Assembly (NCBI RefSeq): GCF_014784055.1
Contig: NZ_CP061813.1
Span: forward strand, 3,048,001 to 3,112,000
Source of the DNA: Polaribacter haliotis
GTDB lineage: Bacteria > Bacteroidota > Bacteroidia > Flavobacteriales > Flavobacteriaceae
Direction of reading: 5' to 3'
DNA length: 64,000 bases
In this document: piece by piece, positions 45,340-54,299 of the stretch
How the letters are laid out: each line of letters starts with the position of its first letter
Position numbering within the stretch: the stretch's first letter is position 1
Notes under the pieces: generated by a model
The model's database searches: none
What the model was told of the DNA's origin: nothing
The model's input: only the letters and a program-made list of their open reading frames with translations
Translations under genes and position numbers: made by a program

Positions 45340-47085
45340 ATGAAAAAAATTTTTATAGTCGTTTTTTGTTTTATTTCAATGGTTCTATTTTCTCAAGATT
45401 TAGAACAAAATTGGAAATTTAATTCCATAGAAAAATCAGATGGAACACCTATTTTAGAAATAAAAGAAGGAGATGTTTTTTCTTTTTCAAAGGGAGAATT
45501 TAACTACTCTATAGCAAACAAAGACAATTTTAAGGCATCTGGAAATTATATTCGTCAGAATAATTTAATAATTTTCAATTTTAAAGAGCCAAAAGATTCT
45601 GTAAGGTATTTTAATATTGTTTCATTTGATGATACAAGTTTAATATTATCAGAAAACGATGTTACATACAAGTTTTCTTCACCAACTTTTGCAAAAATTG
45701 TAATTCCAGAAGAAGAAGTTAAATTAGATGTTCAAGAAAAATCTATAGTAACTACAACTTTAGATGAGATTGTACCAAGTCAAGGTTTTTCAGTAGGAAG
45801 TTTATGGCGTGGAGTTTTAGGAATGATATCCTTATTAATTATTGCATTTTTATTTAGTGGAAATAGAAAAGCTATTAACTGGAAAACTGTAGGTATAGGT
45901 TTGGCCTTTCAGTTAATTATTGCAATTGGAGTTTTAAAAGTTTCATTTGTTCAAAAAGCATTTGAAGTAGTTGGAGGAGTATTTGTAAGTATTTTAGATT
46001 TTACTCAAGCTGGTAGTAAGTTTCTATTTGAAGGATTAATTACAGATATGGATACTTTTGGGTTTATTTTTGCTTTTCAAATATTACCAACAATAATCTT
46101 CTTTTCTGCATTAACATCATTATTATTTTATCTAGGTCTAATTCAGAAACTAGTTAAAGTAATGGCTTGGTCGTTAAGTAAAATTTTAAAAATTTCTGGA
46201 GCAGAAAGTTTATCTGTAGCTGGTAATGTATTCTTGGGTCAAACAGAAGCACCATTATTAATTAAAGCTTATTTAGAGAAAATGAATAAGTCAGAAATCC
46301 TATTAGTAATGATTGGTGGAATGGCGACTTTAGCAGGAGCCGTTTTAGCAGCATATATTGGATTTTTGGGTGGAGATGATCCTATACTTCGATTGTATTT
46401 TGCAAAACATTTATTAGCAGCTTCAGTAATGGCTGCTCCAGGAGCAATCGTAATTTCTAAAATATTATACCCACAAACCGAAGAAGTAAATACAGATGTT
46501 CAAGTTTCTTCAGAAAAAATAGGATCAAATGTATTAGATGCAATTGCTAATGGAACTACAGAAGGTTTAAATTTAGCAATGAATGTTGGTGCAATGTTAT
46601 TAGTTTTTATTGCTTTTATAGCAATGTTAAACGGAGTTCTAGGTTGGGTTGGAGATGTAACATCTTTAAATACTTGGATGGCAGCTAATACACCATATCA
46701 AAGTTTTTCTTTAGAAGCTGTTTTAGGGTATGTATTTGCTCCATTAATGTGGTTAGTTGGTGTTGCAAAAGAAGACATGACACTAATGGGACAATTATTA
46801 GGAATCAAATTAGTAGCTAGTGAATTTGTTGGATATACACAGTTAATTGGTTTAAAAGATGTAGCTAATGCAACTCATTTAACATTTAATAAATCTATTA
46901 TTATGGCAACTTATATGTTATGTGGTTTTGCAAATTTTGCTTCTATTGGAATACAAATTGGAGGAATTGGTTCTTTGGCTCCTGGGCAACGAAAAACATT
47001 ATCAGAATTTGGAATGAAAGCATTAATAGGAGGAACAATAGCTTCTTTAATGTCTGCAACAATTGCAGGAATGATTATTGGGTAA
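45340..47085 (+). CDS. NupC-type concentrative nucleoside transporter with secreted N-terminal domain
   Basis: 581 aa. The CNT core (~155-581) has GNVFLGQTEAPLLIKAYL, GGMATLAGAVLAAYIG, GTTEGLNLAMNVGAMLL and CGFANFASIGIQIGGIG. Before it lies a signal peptide (KKIFIVVFCFISMVLFSQ) and a ~130-residue beta-rich domain (WKFNSIEKSDGTPILEI) resembling lipocalin-like periplasmic domains, which ordinary NupC (~400 aa) lacks. It should import nucleosides with Na+ or H+. In an operon with the nuclease gene, the pair suits nucleic-acid scavenging. Confidence 0.92.
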   Translation: MKKIFIVVFCFISMVLFSQDLEQNWKFNSIEKSDGTPILEIKEGDVFSFSKGEFNYSIANKDNFKASGNYIRQNNLIIFNFKEPKDSVRYFNIVSFDDTSLILSENDVTYKFSSPTFAKIVIPEEEVKLDVQEKSIVTTTLDEIVPSQGFSVGSLWRGVLGMISLLIIAFLFSGNRKAINWKTVGIGLAFQLIIAIGVLKVSFVQKAFEVVGGVFVSILDFTQAGSKFLFEGLITDMDTFGFIFAFQILPTIIFFSALTSLLFYLGLIQKLVKVMAWSLSKILKISGAESLSVAGNVFLGQTEAPLLIKAYLEKMNKSEILLVMIGGMATLAGAVLAAYIGFLGGDDPILRLYFAKHLLAASVMAAPGAIVISKILYPQTEEVNTDVQVSSEKIGSNVLDAIANGTTEGLNLAMNVGAMLLVFIAFIAMLNGVLGWVGDVTSLNTWMAANTPYQSFSLEAVLGYVFAPLMWLVGVAKEDMTLMGQLLGIKLVASEFVGYTQLIGLKDVANATHLTFNKSIIMATYMLCGFANFASIGIQIGGIGSLAPGQRKTLSEFGMKALIGGTIASLMSATIAGMIIG

Positions 47086-47193
47086 GATTTTGATGCTCTT
47101 AATTATTAAAAACGATTAATTCTTAATTGACTATTTTAGAGTTTTTAGTTGTATTCAATTTAAGAAAAATAATCTTTTGTAGTTATTAGTGAT

Positions 47194-48075
47194 TTGACCA
47201 AAGAGATACCACATATAGAATTTAATCCTGCAACAACCAATAATTTTGGTTTTGAAATTGTTCCGATTAAAGATATCGCTAAAAGCAAAAACGAGCACAA
47301 GCACAATCCTGAATTACCACATCAACTAAAATTTTATAATCTAATTTTTTTTACAGAAGGTTTTGGAAGACATTTCATTGATTTTAAATGGTATTCTGTG
47401 CAAAAAAACAGTTTGGTATATCTTACCAAAGATCAAGTAAATGCTTTTGAGTTTTCAGAAGGTCTAAATGGTTATTGTATCATATTTACAGAAGAATATT
47501 TTGTAAATAGTTTTTTAAATTTAACAAATGACTTTGTATTTAGACTTTTTAATCCGGAGTTATTTTCGCCAATTCTTCAAATCCCAAAAAAATCTGAATT
47601 TGTAAATTATTTTAACTTATTATTAAATGAATATGGCAATTCCCAATCATTTAACCACAAGAATATTATCAATTCACTATTAACCATTTTAATATCGAAA
47701 GCAGAAAATTTAAAACAAAATCTAACCTTTCATATTTCTGATGCTTCTAAAGTAGTTGTTTATCAAAATTTTATTTCACTTATTGAAAAAAATCTAACCA
47801 AAAGCAGAAGTGCTAATTTTTACGCCAAAGAACTGGCTATAAGTTACAAGCACTTAAATACTATTTGCAAAGAATTGATAAATAAAACCGCAAAAAATGT
47901 AATTGATGATTTTATAATTCTTCAAGCAAAAAGAAATTTAATAAATTCAACAACTACAAGTTCTGAATTAGCTTATAAATTAGGTTTCGAAGACCCAACA
48001 AATTTCACCAAATATTTTAAGAAAAATACAGGTTTAACCCCAAAATCATTCTTAAAATCACTCTCAAAAGACTAA
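47194..48075 (+). CDS. AraC-family regulator with cupin-like N-terminus
   Basis: 293 aa from a TTG start; no ATG lies near. Residues ~30-120 (LPHQLKFYNLIFFTEGFGRHFIDF) form the AraC sensor half. The C-terminal HTH region has YAKELAISYKHLNTICKEL and SSELAYKLGFEDPTNFTKYF, KNTGLTPKSF. Lies just upstream of the SnoaL-like gene in the same direction and probably controls it. Confidence 0.9.
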   Translation: MTKEIPHIEFNPATTNNFGFEIVPIKDIAKSKNEHKHNPELPHQLKFYNLIFFTEGFGRHFIDFKWYSVQKNSLVYLTKDQVNAFEFSEGLNGYCIIFTEEYFVNSFLNLTNDFVFRLFNPELFSPILQIPKKSEFVNYFNLLLNEYGNSQSFNHKNIINSLLTILISKAENLKQNLTFHISDASKVVVYQNFISLIEKNLTKSRSANFYAKELAISYKHLNTICKELINKTAKNVIDDFIILQAKRNLINSTTTSSELAYKLGFEDPTNFTKYFKKNTGLTPKSFLKSLSKD

Positions 48076-48165
48076 TGGTTCAACTTTAACCATTTTAACA
48101 CTCGTTTTCATCTTTTCTAAAAGTTGTACTTGCTTCATCTTTGTACCATATTAAAACAAACAAAA

Positions 48166-49041
48166 ATGAAACAAATAATTACAACTGTTGCAGTTGCTCT
48201 TTTAATAACAGCTTGCAACATCCAAGACAAAAAAAATAATAATAAAAACACAGAAAAAATGGAAACAAAAACAGCATTATCAAACAAAGAAAAAGCAGTA
48301 GCATTAATTACAAGTTTAGAAACTGGAAATAAAGCTACAATAGCATACATTAACCCAACTAACTATAAGCAACACAACCTTGCTGTTGCAGATGGATTAG
48401 AAGGTTTTGGAGAAGTTTTACATCACGCACCTGAAGGAGGATTTAAAGCAAAGGTTGTTCGTTCTTTTCAAGATGGAGATTATTCGATTACACATACTAA
48501 ATATGACTTTTTTGGGCCAAAAGTTGGGTTTGATATTTTTAAATTTAAAGATGGACAAATAGTTGAACATTGGGATAATTTTTCAGATTTAGCTTCTGCA
48601 AATCCAAGTGGTCATACACAAATAGATGGAGTTATAAAAGTTACAGATTTAGAAAAAACCGAAGCAAATAAAGCATTAGTAAAAGATTTTGTAAACACCG
48701 TTTTAATTAATGGAGAGTTTAATAAACTGCCAAATTATTTTGATGGAGATAATTATATCCAACACAATTCTATGATTGGAGATGGTCTTTCTGGCTTTGG
48801 TAAAGCAATCGAAGAAATGGCAAAACAAGGAATTATAATGACTTTTGAGAAAAGTCATATTATTTTAGGAGAAGGAAATTTTGTTCTTTCTGTAACTGAA
48901 GGAACTTTTGCTGGAAAACCAACATCATTTTACGATTTATTTAGAATTGAAAACGGAAAAATTGCAGAACATTGGGACACCATTGAAACTATTTTATCAG
49001 AAGCTGATAGAAAAAATAATAACGGAAAGTTTAACTTTTAA
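48166..49041 (+). CDS. Lipoprotein-like protein with two SnoaL-type (NTF2-fold) domains
   Basis: 291 aa from the ATG at 48166, which gives a clean lipoprotein signal (KQIITTVAVALLITAC). The longer TTG-started reading adds an unlikely 14 residues. Two tandem domains share the pattern YxQHN…DGLxGFGE…F…DGQIVEHWD / FRIENGKIAEHWD, as in predicted SnoaL-like aldol-condensing enzymes. Substrate unknown. Related to 49965-50855. Confidence 0.78.
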   Translation: MKQIITTVAVALLITACNIQDKKNNNKNTEKMETKTALSNKEKAVALITSLETGNKATIAYINPTNYKQHNLAVADGLEGFGEVLHHAPEGGFKAKVVRSFQDGDYSITHTKYDFFGPKVGFDIFKFKDGQIVEHWDNFSDLASANPSGHTQIDGVIKVTDLEKTEANKALVKDFVNTVLINGEFNKLPNYFDGDNYIQHNSMIGDGLSGFGKAIEEMAKQGIIMTFEKSHIILGEGNFVLSVTEGTFAGKPTSFYDLFRIENGKIAEHWDTIETILSEADRKNNNGKFNF

Positions 49042-49073
49042 GTTCGATTTATTCTATCAAAATTAAAACATAT

Positions 49074-49109
49074 AGAAGTAATATCGAATTAATAAACGGT
49101 ATTACTTCT
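49074..49109. repeat. Inverted repeat between SnoaL gene and methyltransferase
   Basis: AGAAGTAATA pairs with TATTACTTCT around a 16-nt loop. No T-run follows, so termination is doubtful. Confidence 0.4.
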
Positions 49110-49132
49110 TGAACTCAAAAAAATAAAATAGG

Positions 49133-49753
49133 ATGCAAAAAGAAAGAATAACAAACACTTTAAATGAATTGTTTAACGATTCTAAATACGACCGAATTAA
49201 AATTGCGAAAGGAGTTGCAAAGAGTATTTTTAGACCTATAAAACCTACTGATTTTGAAGAAGCATACCTTTCTATTTCTAAAGAACAAGGAGAACATTTA
49301 GTGCAAATCATAAAAGAAAACAATTTTAAAAATATTATTGAGTTTGGTACTTCTTTTGGAATATCTACATTGTTTTTAGCTCAAGGTATTTTAGATACAA
49401 ATGGTCATATTATTACCACAGAGTTATTAGAGTCTAAAGCTAAAAAAGCAATTGAAAATTTTAAAAAAGCAGGTGTAAATAATCTTATTGAAGTTAGAAT
49501 TGGAGATGCCATAGAAACTTTAAAAAATCATAAAGAACCAGTAGATTTACTACTATTAGATGGTTGGAAATATTTGTATTTACCATTATTTCAAATGCTT
49601 GAGCCTAATTTTCATAGCAAAACCATAATTTATGTTGACAATGCAGATATGACAGAAGTTAAAGCATTTTTAAATACTATAGCTAAAGACGATAAGTACC
49701 AATTGCAATCAAAATTTAATAATAAAGCGGTTTTAATAAGCCTTAAAAAATAG
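49133..49753 (+). CDS. Class I SAM-dependent methyltransferase, O-methyltransferase family 3 type
   Basis: 206 aa. IIEFGTSFGISTLFLAQ is the SAM-binding loop and VDLLLLDGWKYLYLPLFQML with TIIYVDNADM match the O-methyltransferase fold (COMT-like). The usual metal ligand Asp-Asp-Asn pattern appears as DGW…DNAD. Substrate unknown. Followed 5 bp later by the Cys-pair protein, probably in one operon. Confidence 0.82.
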   Translation: MQKERITNTLNELFNDSKYDRIKIAKGVAKSIFRPIKPTDFEEAYLSISKEQGEHLVQIIKENNFKNIIEFGTSFGISTLFLAQGILDTNGHIITTELLESKAKKAIENFKKAGVNNLIEVRIGDAIETLKNHKEPVDLLLLDGWKYLYLPLFQMLEPNFHSKTIIYVDNADMTEVKAFLNTIAKDDKYQLQSKFNNKAVLISLKK

Positions 49754-49758
49754 GAGAA

Positions 49759-49953
49759 ATGAGTAAAGTAGCAAAATGCCCAACTTGTGACAGTAAATCA
49801 AAAATTAAAGAAACAAATGGAGAAACAATTTATGAAACTTTACAAGATGAAGAAGTAATAAAAAAAGTTGGCCAATTGAAAAAAGCGATGCAAAAATATA
49901 AGGAAAAAGCAGAAGCTTTAGAAAAAGAGCTAGCAGTATTAAAAGAGCAATAA
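49759..49953 (+). CDS. Small protein with one Cys pair and a coiled coil (64 aa)
   Basis: SKVAKCPTCDSKS gives a CxxC zinc-knuckle half, followed by a long charged helix (LQDEEVIKKVGQLKKAMQKY…). Only one CxxC is present, so a full zinc ribbon would need dimerisation. No function is known to me. Its tight spacing (5 bp after, 11 bp before neighbours) supports a real gene. Confidence 0.7.
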   Translation: MSKVAKCPTCDSKSKIKETNGETIYETLQDEEVIKKVGQLKKAMQKYKEKAEALEKELAVLKEQ

Positions 49954-49964
49954 AACTAGTAATT

Positions 49965-50855
49965 ATGAAACATTCAATAACACTTAAAAACATAGTTTTT
50001 ATAATTTCAATTACTTGTTTAGTGAGCTTAATAGGTTGCTCAAAGAAGGTTGTTTACAATGCTCCTTCTGCTCTTTCAAAGGAATATATTTCTGAACTTT
50101 CTAATGAAAAGAAAATAGCTTATCGTTTTACAACTTCAGCAAAAGAAAATTATTTAATATTTGATTCCATATTAAGTCCAAAATTTTATAGTCTAGACCA
50201 AAGTTGGAAAGGAGATAAAAAAACTTTTATTCAAAAAAGGAATTCAGATAGTAGTTTTAGTAAAATGAAACCAGTTAGAATAATACAAGACGATTCTTTG
50301 GTTGCTGTTCATAGCAGAGTGTTAGGAGATACTTTAAGATTTAGGTGGGATATTTTACGTTTTAAAGAGCAGAAAGTACAAGAACACTGGAGTAACGTAA
50401 ATGATTCTATAGGTTTAAACCCAAATAAACATTCAGAAATTGATGGGCCAACAATTCCTACTCAATTGGAAAAAACTGATGTTAATCGTTCGCTCATTAA
50501 TAAATTTATTAAAGAGAATATGATTAGAAAAGAAGGTGGTGCAATGAAATTTTTTAGTTTTAAGAAATATATTCAACACAATAGAGATGTTGGTGATGGA
50601 CTTTCTGGGCTTTTGTGGGCAATGATTAAAATGAGTTTCCAAGGTAATACAATTACGTTTAAACACAATTATCACGTAATTGCAGAAGGTAATTTTGTGT
50701 TAAGTGCAACTGAAGGTTATGTAGGCAAAGAAAAAACAACTTTTTTTGATTTTTTTAGAATAGAAAACAACAAAATTATTGAACATTGGGACATTATAGC
50801 ACCAATAAATGAATTCCTTTATTTTCAACCAGTTGAGAAAATCAAAAATGAATAA
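49965..50855 (+). CDS. SnoaL-type lipoprotein, paralogue of 48166-49041
   Basis: 296 aa with lipobox LVSLIGC (Cys25). Two SnoaL-like units again: an N-terminal, degenerate one and a C-terminal one with YIQHNRDVGDGLSG, AEGNFVLSATEG and FRIENNKIIEHWD, strongly resembling the upstream paralogue. The first domain has lost the QHN motif. Probably outer-membrane anchored in the periplasm; substrate unknown. Confidence 0.75.
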   Translation: MKHSITLKNIVFIISITCLVSLIGCSKKVVYNAPSALSKEYISELSNEKKIAYRFTTSAKENYLIFDSILSPKFYSLDQSWKGDKKTFIQKRNSDSSFSKMKPVRIIQDDSLVAVHSRVLGDTLRFRWDILRFKEQKVQEHWSNVNDSIGLNPNKHSEIDGPTIPTQLEKTDVNRSLINKFIKENMIRKEGGAMKFFSFKKYIQHNRDVGDGLSGLLWAMIKMSFQGNTITFKHNYHVIAEGNFVLSATEGYVGKEKTTFFDFFRIENNKIIEHWDIIAPINEFLYFQPVEKIKNE

Positions 50856-51040
50856 ATGAGAAGCTTAAGTTAAAAATAAAAGTTTATTAAAATAGTTAAT
50901 AACCTATTAATAAAATCACTTTACAAAATATCGAAATCACTATTTCATTCCTTAATTTTACAGTAAATTAATATACAAATTTTTCTTTCCGAGTTTACAT
51001 TGAGCGTAGACGAAATTGGGGAGATTGAAGATTGGAAAAT

Positions 51041-51865
51041 ATGAAGCAATATCACGATTTAGTAAAACACGTTTTAGAGAACGGAAATGAAAAGGGAGAT
51101 AGAACAGGAACTGGAACAAAAAGTGTTTTTGGGCATCAAATGCGTTTCGATTTAAGTGAAGGTTTTCCAATGGTAACTACAAAAAAGTTGCATTTAAAAT
51201 CGATTGTTTACGAATTGCTTTGGTTTATAAAAGGAGATACAAACATTAAATATTTGCAAGAAAATGGTGTAAGAATTTGGAACGAATGGGCAGATGAAAA
51301 TGGAGATTTAGGTCCAGTTTATGGGCATCAATGGCGTAACTGGAATAGCGATGATATTGATCAATTAAAAGAAGTAATTTCAACTTTAAAAAGTAATCCT
51401 AACTCTAGAAGAATGTTGGTCTCTGCTTGGAATCCTTCAGTTTTACCAGATAATTCTGTTTCCTTTTCAGAAAATGTAGCGAATGGAAAAGCAGCATTAC
51501 CTCCTTGTCATGCATTTTTTCAATTTTATGTTGCAGATGGTAAATTATCTTGCCAATTATACCAAAGAAGTGCAGATATCTTTTTAGGAGTGCCTTTTAA
51601 TATTGCTAGTTATGCATTATTTACAATGATGATGGCACAAGTTTGTGGTTATGAAGCAGGAGAATTTATCCATACTTTTGGAGACGCTCATATTTATAAT
51701 AATCACGTAGAGCAATTAGAATTACAATTGTCTAGAGATATTAGACCTTTACCAAAAATGAAAATCAATCCAGAAATTACAAGTATTTTCGATTTCGATT
51801 TCGAAGATTTTGAGCTTACAGATTACAATCCTCATCCACACATTAAAGGAAAAGTAGCGATATAA
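51041..51865 (+). CDS. thyA: Thymidylate synthase
   Basis: 274 aa from the ATG at 51041, which gives the canonical start [15 protein letters not shown]; the TTG nine bases earlier is unnecessary. Catalytic Cys lies in [12 protein letters not shown], with [21 protein letters not shown] and [10 protein letters not shown]. Makes dTMP from dUMP using methylene-THF. folA lies downstream, with a CBM48 gene on the other strand between them. Confidence 0.98.
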   Translation: MKQYHDLVKHVLENGNEKGDRTGTGTKSVFGHQMRFDLSEGFPMVTTKKLHLKSIVYELLWFIKGDTNIKYLQENGVRIWNEWADENGDLGPVYGHQWRNWNSDDIDQLKEVISTLKSNPNSRRMLVSAWNPSVLPDNSVSFSENVANGKAALPPCHAFFQFYVADGKLSCQLYQRSADIFLGVPFNIASYALFTMMMAQVCGYEAGEFIHTFGDAHIYNNHVEQLELQLSRDIRPLPKMKINPEITSIFDFDFEDFELTDYNPHPHIKGKVAI

Positions 51866-51884
51866 TTATCTAAATAAAAAACAT

Positions 51885-51923
51885 AAAAAAAGAGTTACCA
51901 ATAATTATTGGTAACTCTTTTTT
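51885..51923. terminator. Bidirectional terminator between thyA and the CBM48 gene
   Basis: A near-perfect 19-bp dyad (AGAGTTACCAATAA with TTATTGGTAACTCT plus A/T-runs on both sides) can stop both converging transcripts. Confidence 0.9.
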
Positions 51924-51943
51924 ACTTTTTCTAAGTAATTTTG

Positions 51944-52240
51944 TTATAGTTTTATAACACTGTTTTCTGCACCAGCAAAGTCGTTCCAAGCAAAAGCATC
52001 TGCTTGTGCTTCGTTTACGAATTCACCATCTACTAAATATCTAAATTCATAAGAATTGTTTGCTTCTAAATTAACAGTTCCTTTAAAAGAACCATTTTTT
52101 AATTTTTTCAATGGAGTAGATGCCGCGTTCCATTCATTAAAACTACCAACTACTGCTACGTTATTTGCATTGTCTGTTGGTACTGTAAAAGTTACTTTAC
52201 AAACTGGTTTGCTTTTTAAAAATTGTTTTTTAATTGCCAT
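51944..52240 (-). CDS. Stand-alone isoamylase N-terminal-like (CBM48, glycogen-binding) protein
   Basis: 98 aa. The motifs VCKVTFTVP, NVAVVGSFNEWN, LKKLKNGSFKGTV and YEFRYLVDGE are the early-set/CBM48 fold of starch-branching and AMPK-beta domains. No catalytic domain follows. Cytoplasmic by lack of a signal. It sits between thyA and folA on the opposite strand; its function is unknown. Confidence 0.88.
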   Translation of the reverse strand: MAIKKQFLKSKPVCKVTFTVPTDNANNVAVVGSFNEWNAASTPLKKLKNGSFKGTVNLEANNSYEFRYLVDGEFVNEAQADAFAWNDFAGAENSVIKL

Positions 52241-52542
52241 AATATTTTGTTTTCAATAATTTTGGTAAATTTATTGAACAATTATCAATTTCCAAACAAT
52301 ATAAGGCTGAAAACGAAAGAATTATCGTTTTAATAATATGAAACATCATTATAATGTTAATTGAAAAAAAAAAGTGGATATAATTACTGTATGTTTAAAA
52401 ATAGAGAGCATTCTTTTTGTCTGATTTTCAGGCATTTTACCTCGAAATCGGTTTCGTAAATCGCTGTTTTTAAACGAAAACTCTTAAAAAACGCTAAATC
52501 TCAAATCATTTCTATTATTTTTGTTAAAAATTGATTCGGTTT
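52241..52542. other. 302-bp divergent intergenic region
   Basis: Contains the upstream regions of the CBM48 gene (minus) and folA (plus). CGAAA-TCGG-TTTCG near 52443-52456 is a small hairpin. A TATTTTTG -7 box at 52516-52523 serves folA (20 bp before its ATG). No ORF worth calling. Confidence 0.6.
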
Positions 52543-53031
52543 ATGATAACAGTAATTGCTGCCATCGCTAAAAAAAATGCATTAGGAAAAGACAATGATT
52601 TAATTTGGCACTTACCTGCAGATTTAAAAAGATTTAAAAAAGTAACCTCTGGCCATCACATTTTAATGGGAAGAAATACATTTGAATCTATTGGGAAACC
52701 CTTACCAAATCGCACAACAATTATTATCACTAGAAATAATAATTATTTTAAAGATGGATGTTTAATAGCTAATAGTATTGAAGATGCTATTAAATTGGCA
52801 AAAGAAGATTCTGAAATTTATATTATTGGAGGTGCTCAAATTTATAAAGAAGCAATTGCCAATAACTTGGTAGATCAATTAGATATTACTTTAGTACATC
52901 ACGAATTTGAAGCTGATGTCTATTTCCCAGAAATAGATCCTAAAATTTGGAAAGAAGTTTCAAGAGAAGACTTTAAAGCGGACGAGAAAAATAAATATGA
53001 TTATAGTTTTGTGAGCTATCAGAAGATTTAA
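52543..53031 (+). CDS. folA: Dihydrofolate reductase
   Basis: 162 aa from ATG 52543 (ITVIAAIAKKNALGKDNDLIWHLPAD). The start is set by the -7 box at 52516 and the canonical N-terminus; the TTG 12 bases earlier is not needed. LMGRNTFESIGKPLPNRTTIII and YIIGGAQIY are hallmarks. It regenerates THF after ThyA. Confidence 0.96.
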   Translation: MITVIAAIAKKNALGKDNDLIWHLPADLKRFKKVTSGHHILMGRNTFESIGKPLPNRTTIIITRNNNYFKDGCLIANSIEDAIKLAKEDSEIYIIGGAQIYKEAIANNLVDQLDITLVHHEFEADVYFPEIDPKIWKEVSREDFKADEKNKYDYSFVSYQKI

Positions 53032-53095
53032 ATTTTTTGCATAAATATTTAGCTTTTTTTCTTTAAAATTCTTGCATTCGTGGCATCATTATTAT

Positions 53096-53530
53096 TTAAT
53101 TAATTCTCCCAGAACGAAAACCACCACCTAAACTCATCTTATATTTTCTTTGAGCAAATAAAAAATAGTTAAAAAGCTTATAATTTACTTCGTAACCATA
53201 ATCTATATTTGGTTGGTAATCCACAACATTTTCATAAATATTGTTATTAAATTGTGTCGGACTTTGGGCTCTAATATTCCAAGTGGTAACCCAAGCTCTA
53301 TTTCTTGCCTCTAAGTATTCTTGAGAATAAAAACCTTCTGGTTGCGCAACAGAATATAAGAAAGAAGTAAACCCTGGATCTATAATTATAACTTCGTATT
53401 CTAAACTATCATTAGCAATCACAACAGGTTGCTCTTTTTCTGTGTTTCCGTTTTTTATTGGAGAAGAACCACAAGCCCAAAAGAATATTGCAAAAGTTGT
53501 TAGCAATAGAATATTTTTTAAAACTTTCAT
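53096..53530 (-). CDS. Lipoprotein of the DUF6146 type
   Basis: 144 aa with lipoprotein signal VLKNILLLTTFAIFFWAC (Cys20). The body has FLYSVAQPEGFYSQEYLEARN and YGYEVNYKLFNYFLFAQRKY, which I recognise as a flavobacterial conserved family, provisionally DUF6146. Function unknown. Divergent from tag. Confidence 0.7.
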   Translation of the reverse strand: MKVLKNILLLTTFAIFFWACGSSPIKNGNTEKEQPVVIANDSLEYEVIIIDPGFTSFLYSVAQPEGFYSQEYLEARNRAWVTTWNIRAQSPTQFNNNIYENVVDYQPNIDYGYEVNYKLFNYFLFAQRKYKMSLGGGFRSGRIN

Positions 53531-53629
53531 AATCAGTATGTTTTAGATTAGTAAAGTTGCAAAAATTATTCCAAAATGTATTGATTTTTAATTCATTTAA
53601 CACTAATTTTCGATTTTAAAACAGAGTGT

Positions 53630-54190
53630 ATGAAAAACAGATGTTTTTGGGTGAATGATAGTCAGATTTATATCGATTATCATGATAAAGAATGGGGAAC
53701 TCCAGTTTTTGATGATGCAACTTTGTTCGAATTTTTAGTTTTAGAAACTTTTCAGGCAGGTTTAAGTTGGATTACTATTTTAAATAAAAGAGAAAATTTT
53801 AGAAAAGCTTTTGATAATTTCGATTATAAAAAAATTGCAAACTATCCAGAAAGCAAATTTGAATCTCTTTTAAAAGATGCAGGAATCATTAGAAATAAAT
53901 TAAAAATAAGAAGCGCAATTACAAACGCACAATTATTTATGGAAGTTCAAAAAGAATTTGGTTCTTTTTCTAAATTTATATGGAGTTATGTAGATGTAAA
54001 ACCAATAGTAAATAAATTTCATAACCGAGAAGACGTTCCAGCAACAACACCTCTGTCAGATAAAATTTCCAAAGATTTAAAAAAGCGTGGATTTAAATTT
54101 GTTGGTTCTACAGTTATGTATGCATATATGCAAGCTGTTGGAATGGTAAACGATCACACAACAGATTGTTTTAAATTTAGTGAAACTTAA
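53630..54190 (+). CDS. tag: DNA-3-methyladenine glycosylase I
   Basis: 186 aa. CFWVNDSQIYIDYHDKEWG, ETFQAGLSWITILNKRE and GSTVMYAYMQAVGMVNDH, with zinc-binding Cys4, His17 and C-terminal His/Cys (NDHTTDC), fit Tag. It removes 3-methyladenine from alkylated DNA. Confidence 0.96.
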   Translation: MKNRCFWVNDSQIYIDYHDKEWGTPVFDDATLFEFLVLETFQAGLSWITILNKRENFRKAFDNFDYKKIANYPESKFESLLKDAGIIRNKLKIRSAITNAQLFMEVQKEFGSFSKFIWSYVDVKPIVNKFHNREDVPATTPLSDKISKDLKKRGFKFVGSTVMYAYMQAVGMVNDHTTDCFKFSET

Positions 54191-54299
54191 TTCTTAAAAG
54201 TTGAAAATCAACGAATTAAAAATTATAAGTTGAACTAATCCTGGTGCAGAGCAGGAACTTTGGGTTTTTTACCAATTCCATATAAAATTATAAAAACAA

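Noticed and set aside
49074..49109. Terminator between the SnoaL gene and the methyltransferase.
   Set aside because: The hairpin has no following T-run, so I list it only as an inverted repeat.
51032..51040. TTG start for thyA (and similarly 52531 for folA, 48124 for the SnoaL gene, 59750 for the DUF4920 gene).
   Set aside because: The downstream ATG gives the canonical family N-terminus or a clean lipoprotein signal; for folA and the DUF4920 gene the promoter -7 box also lies close to, or inside, the longer reading.
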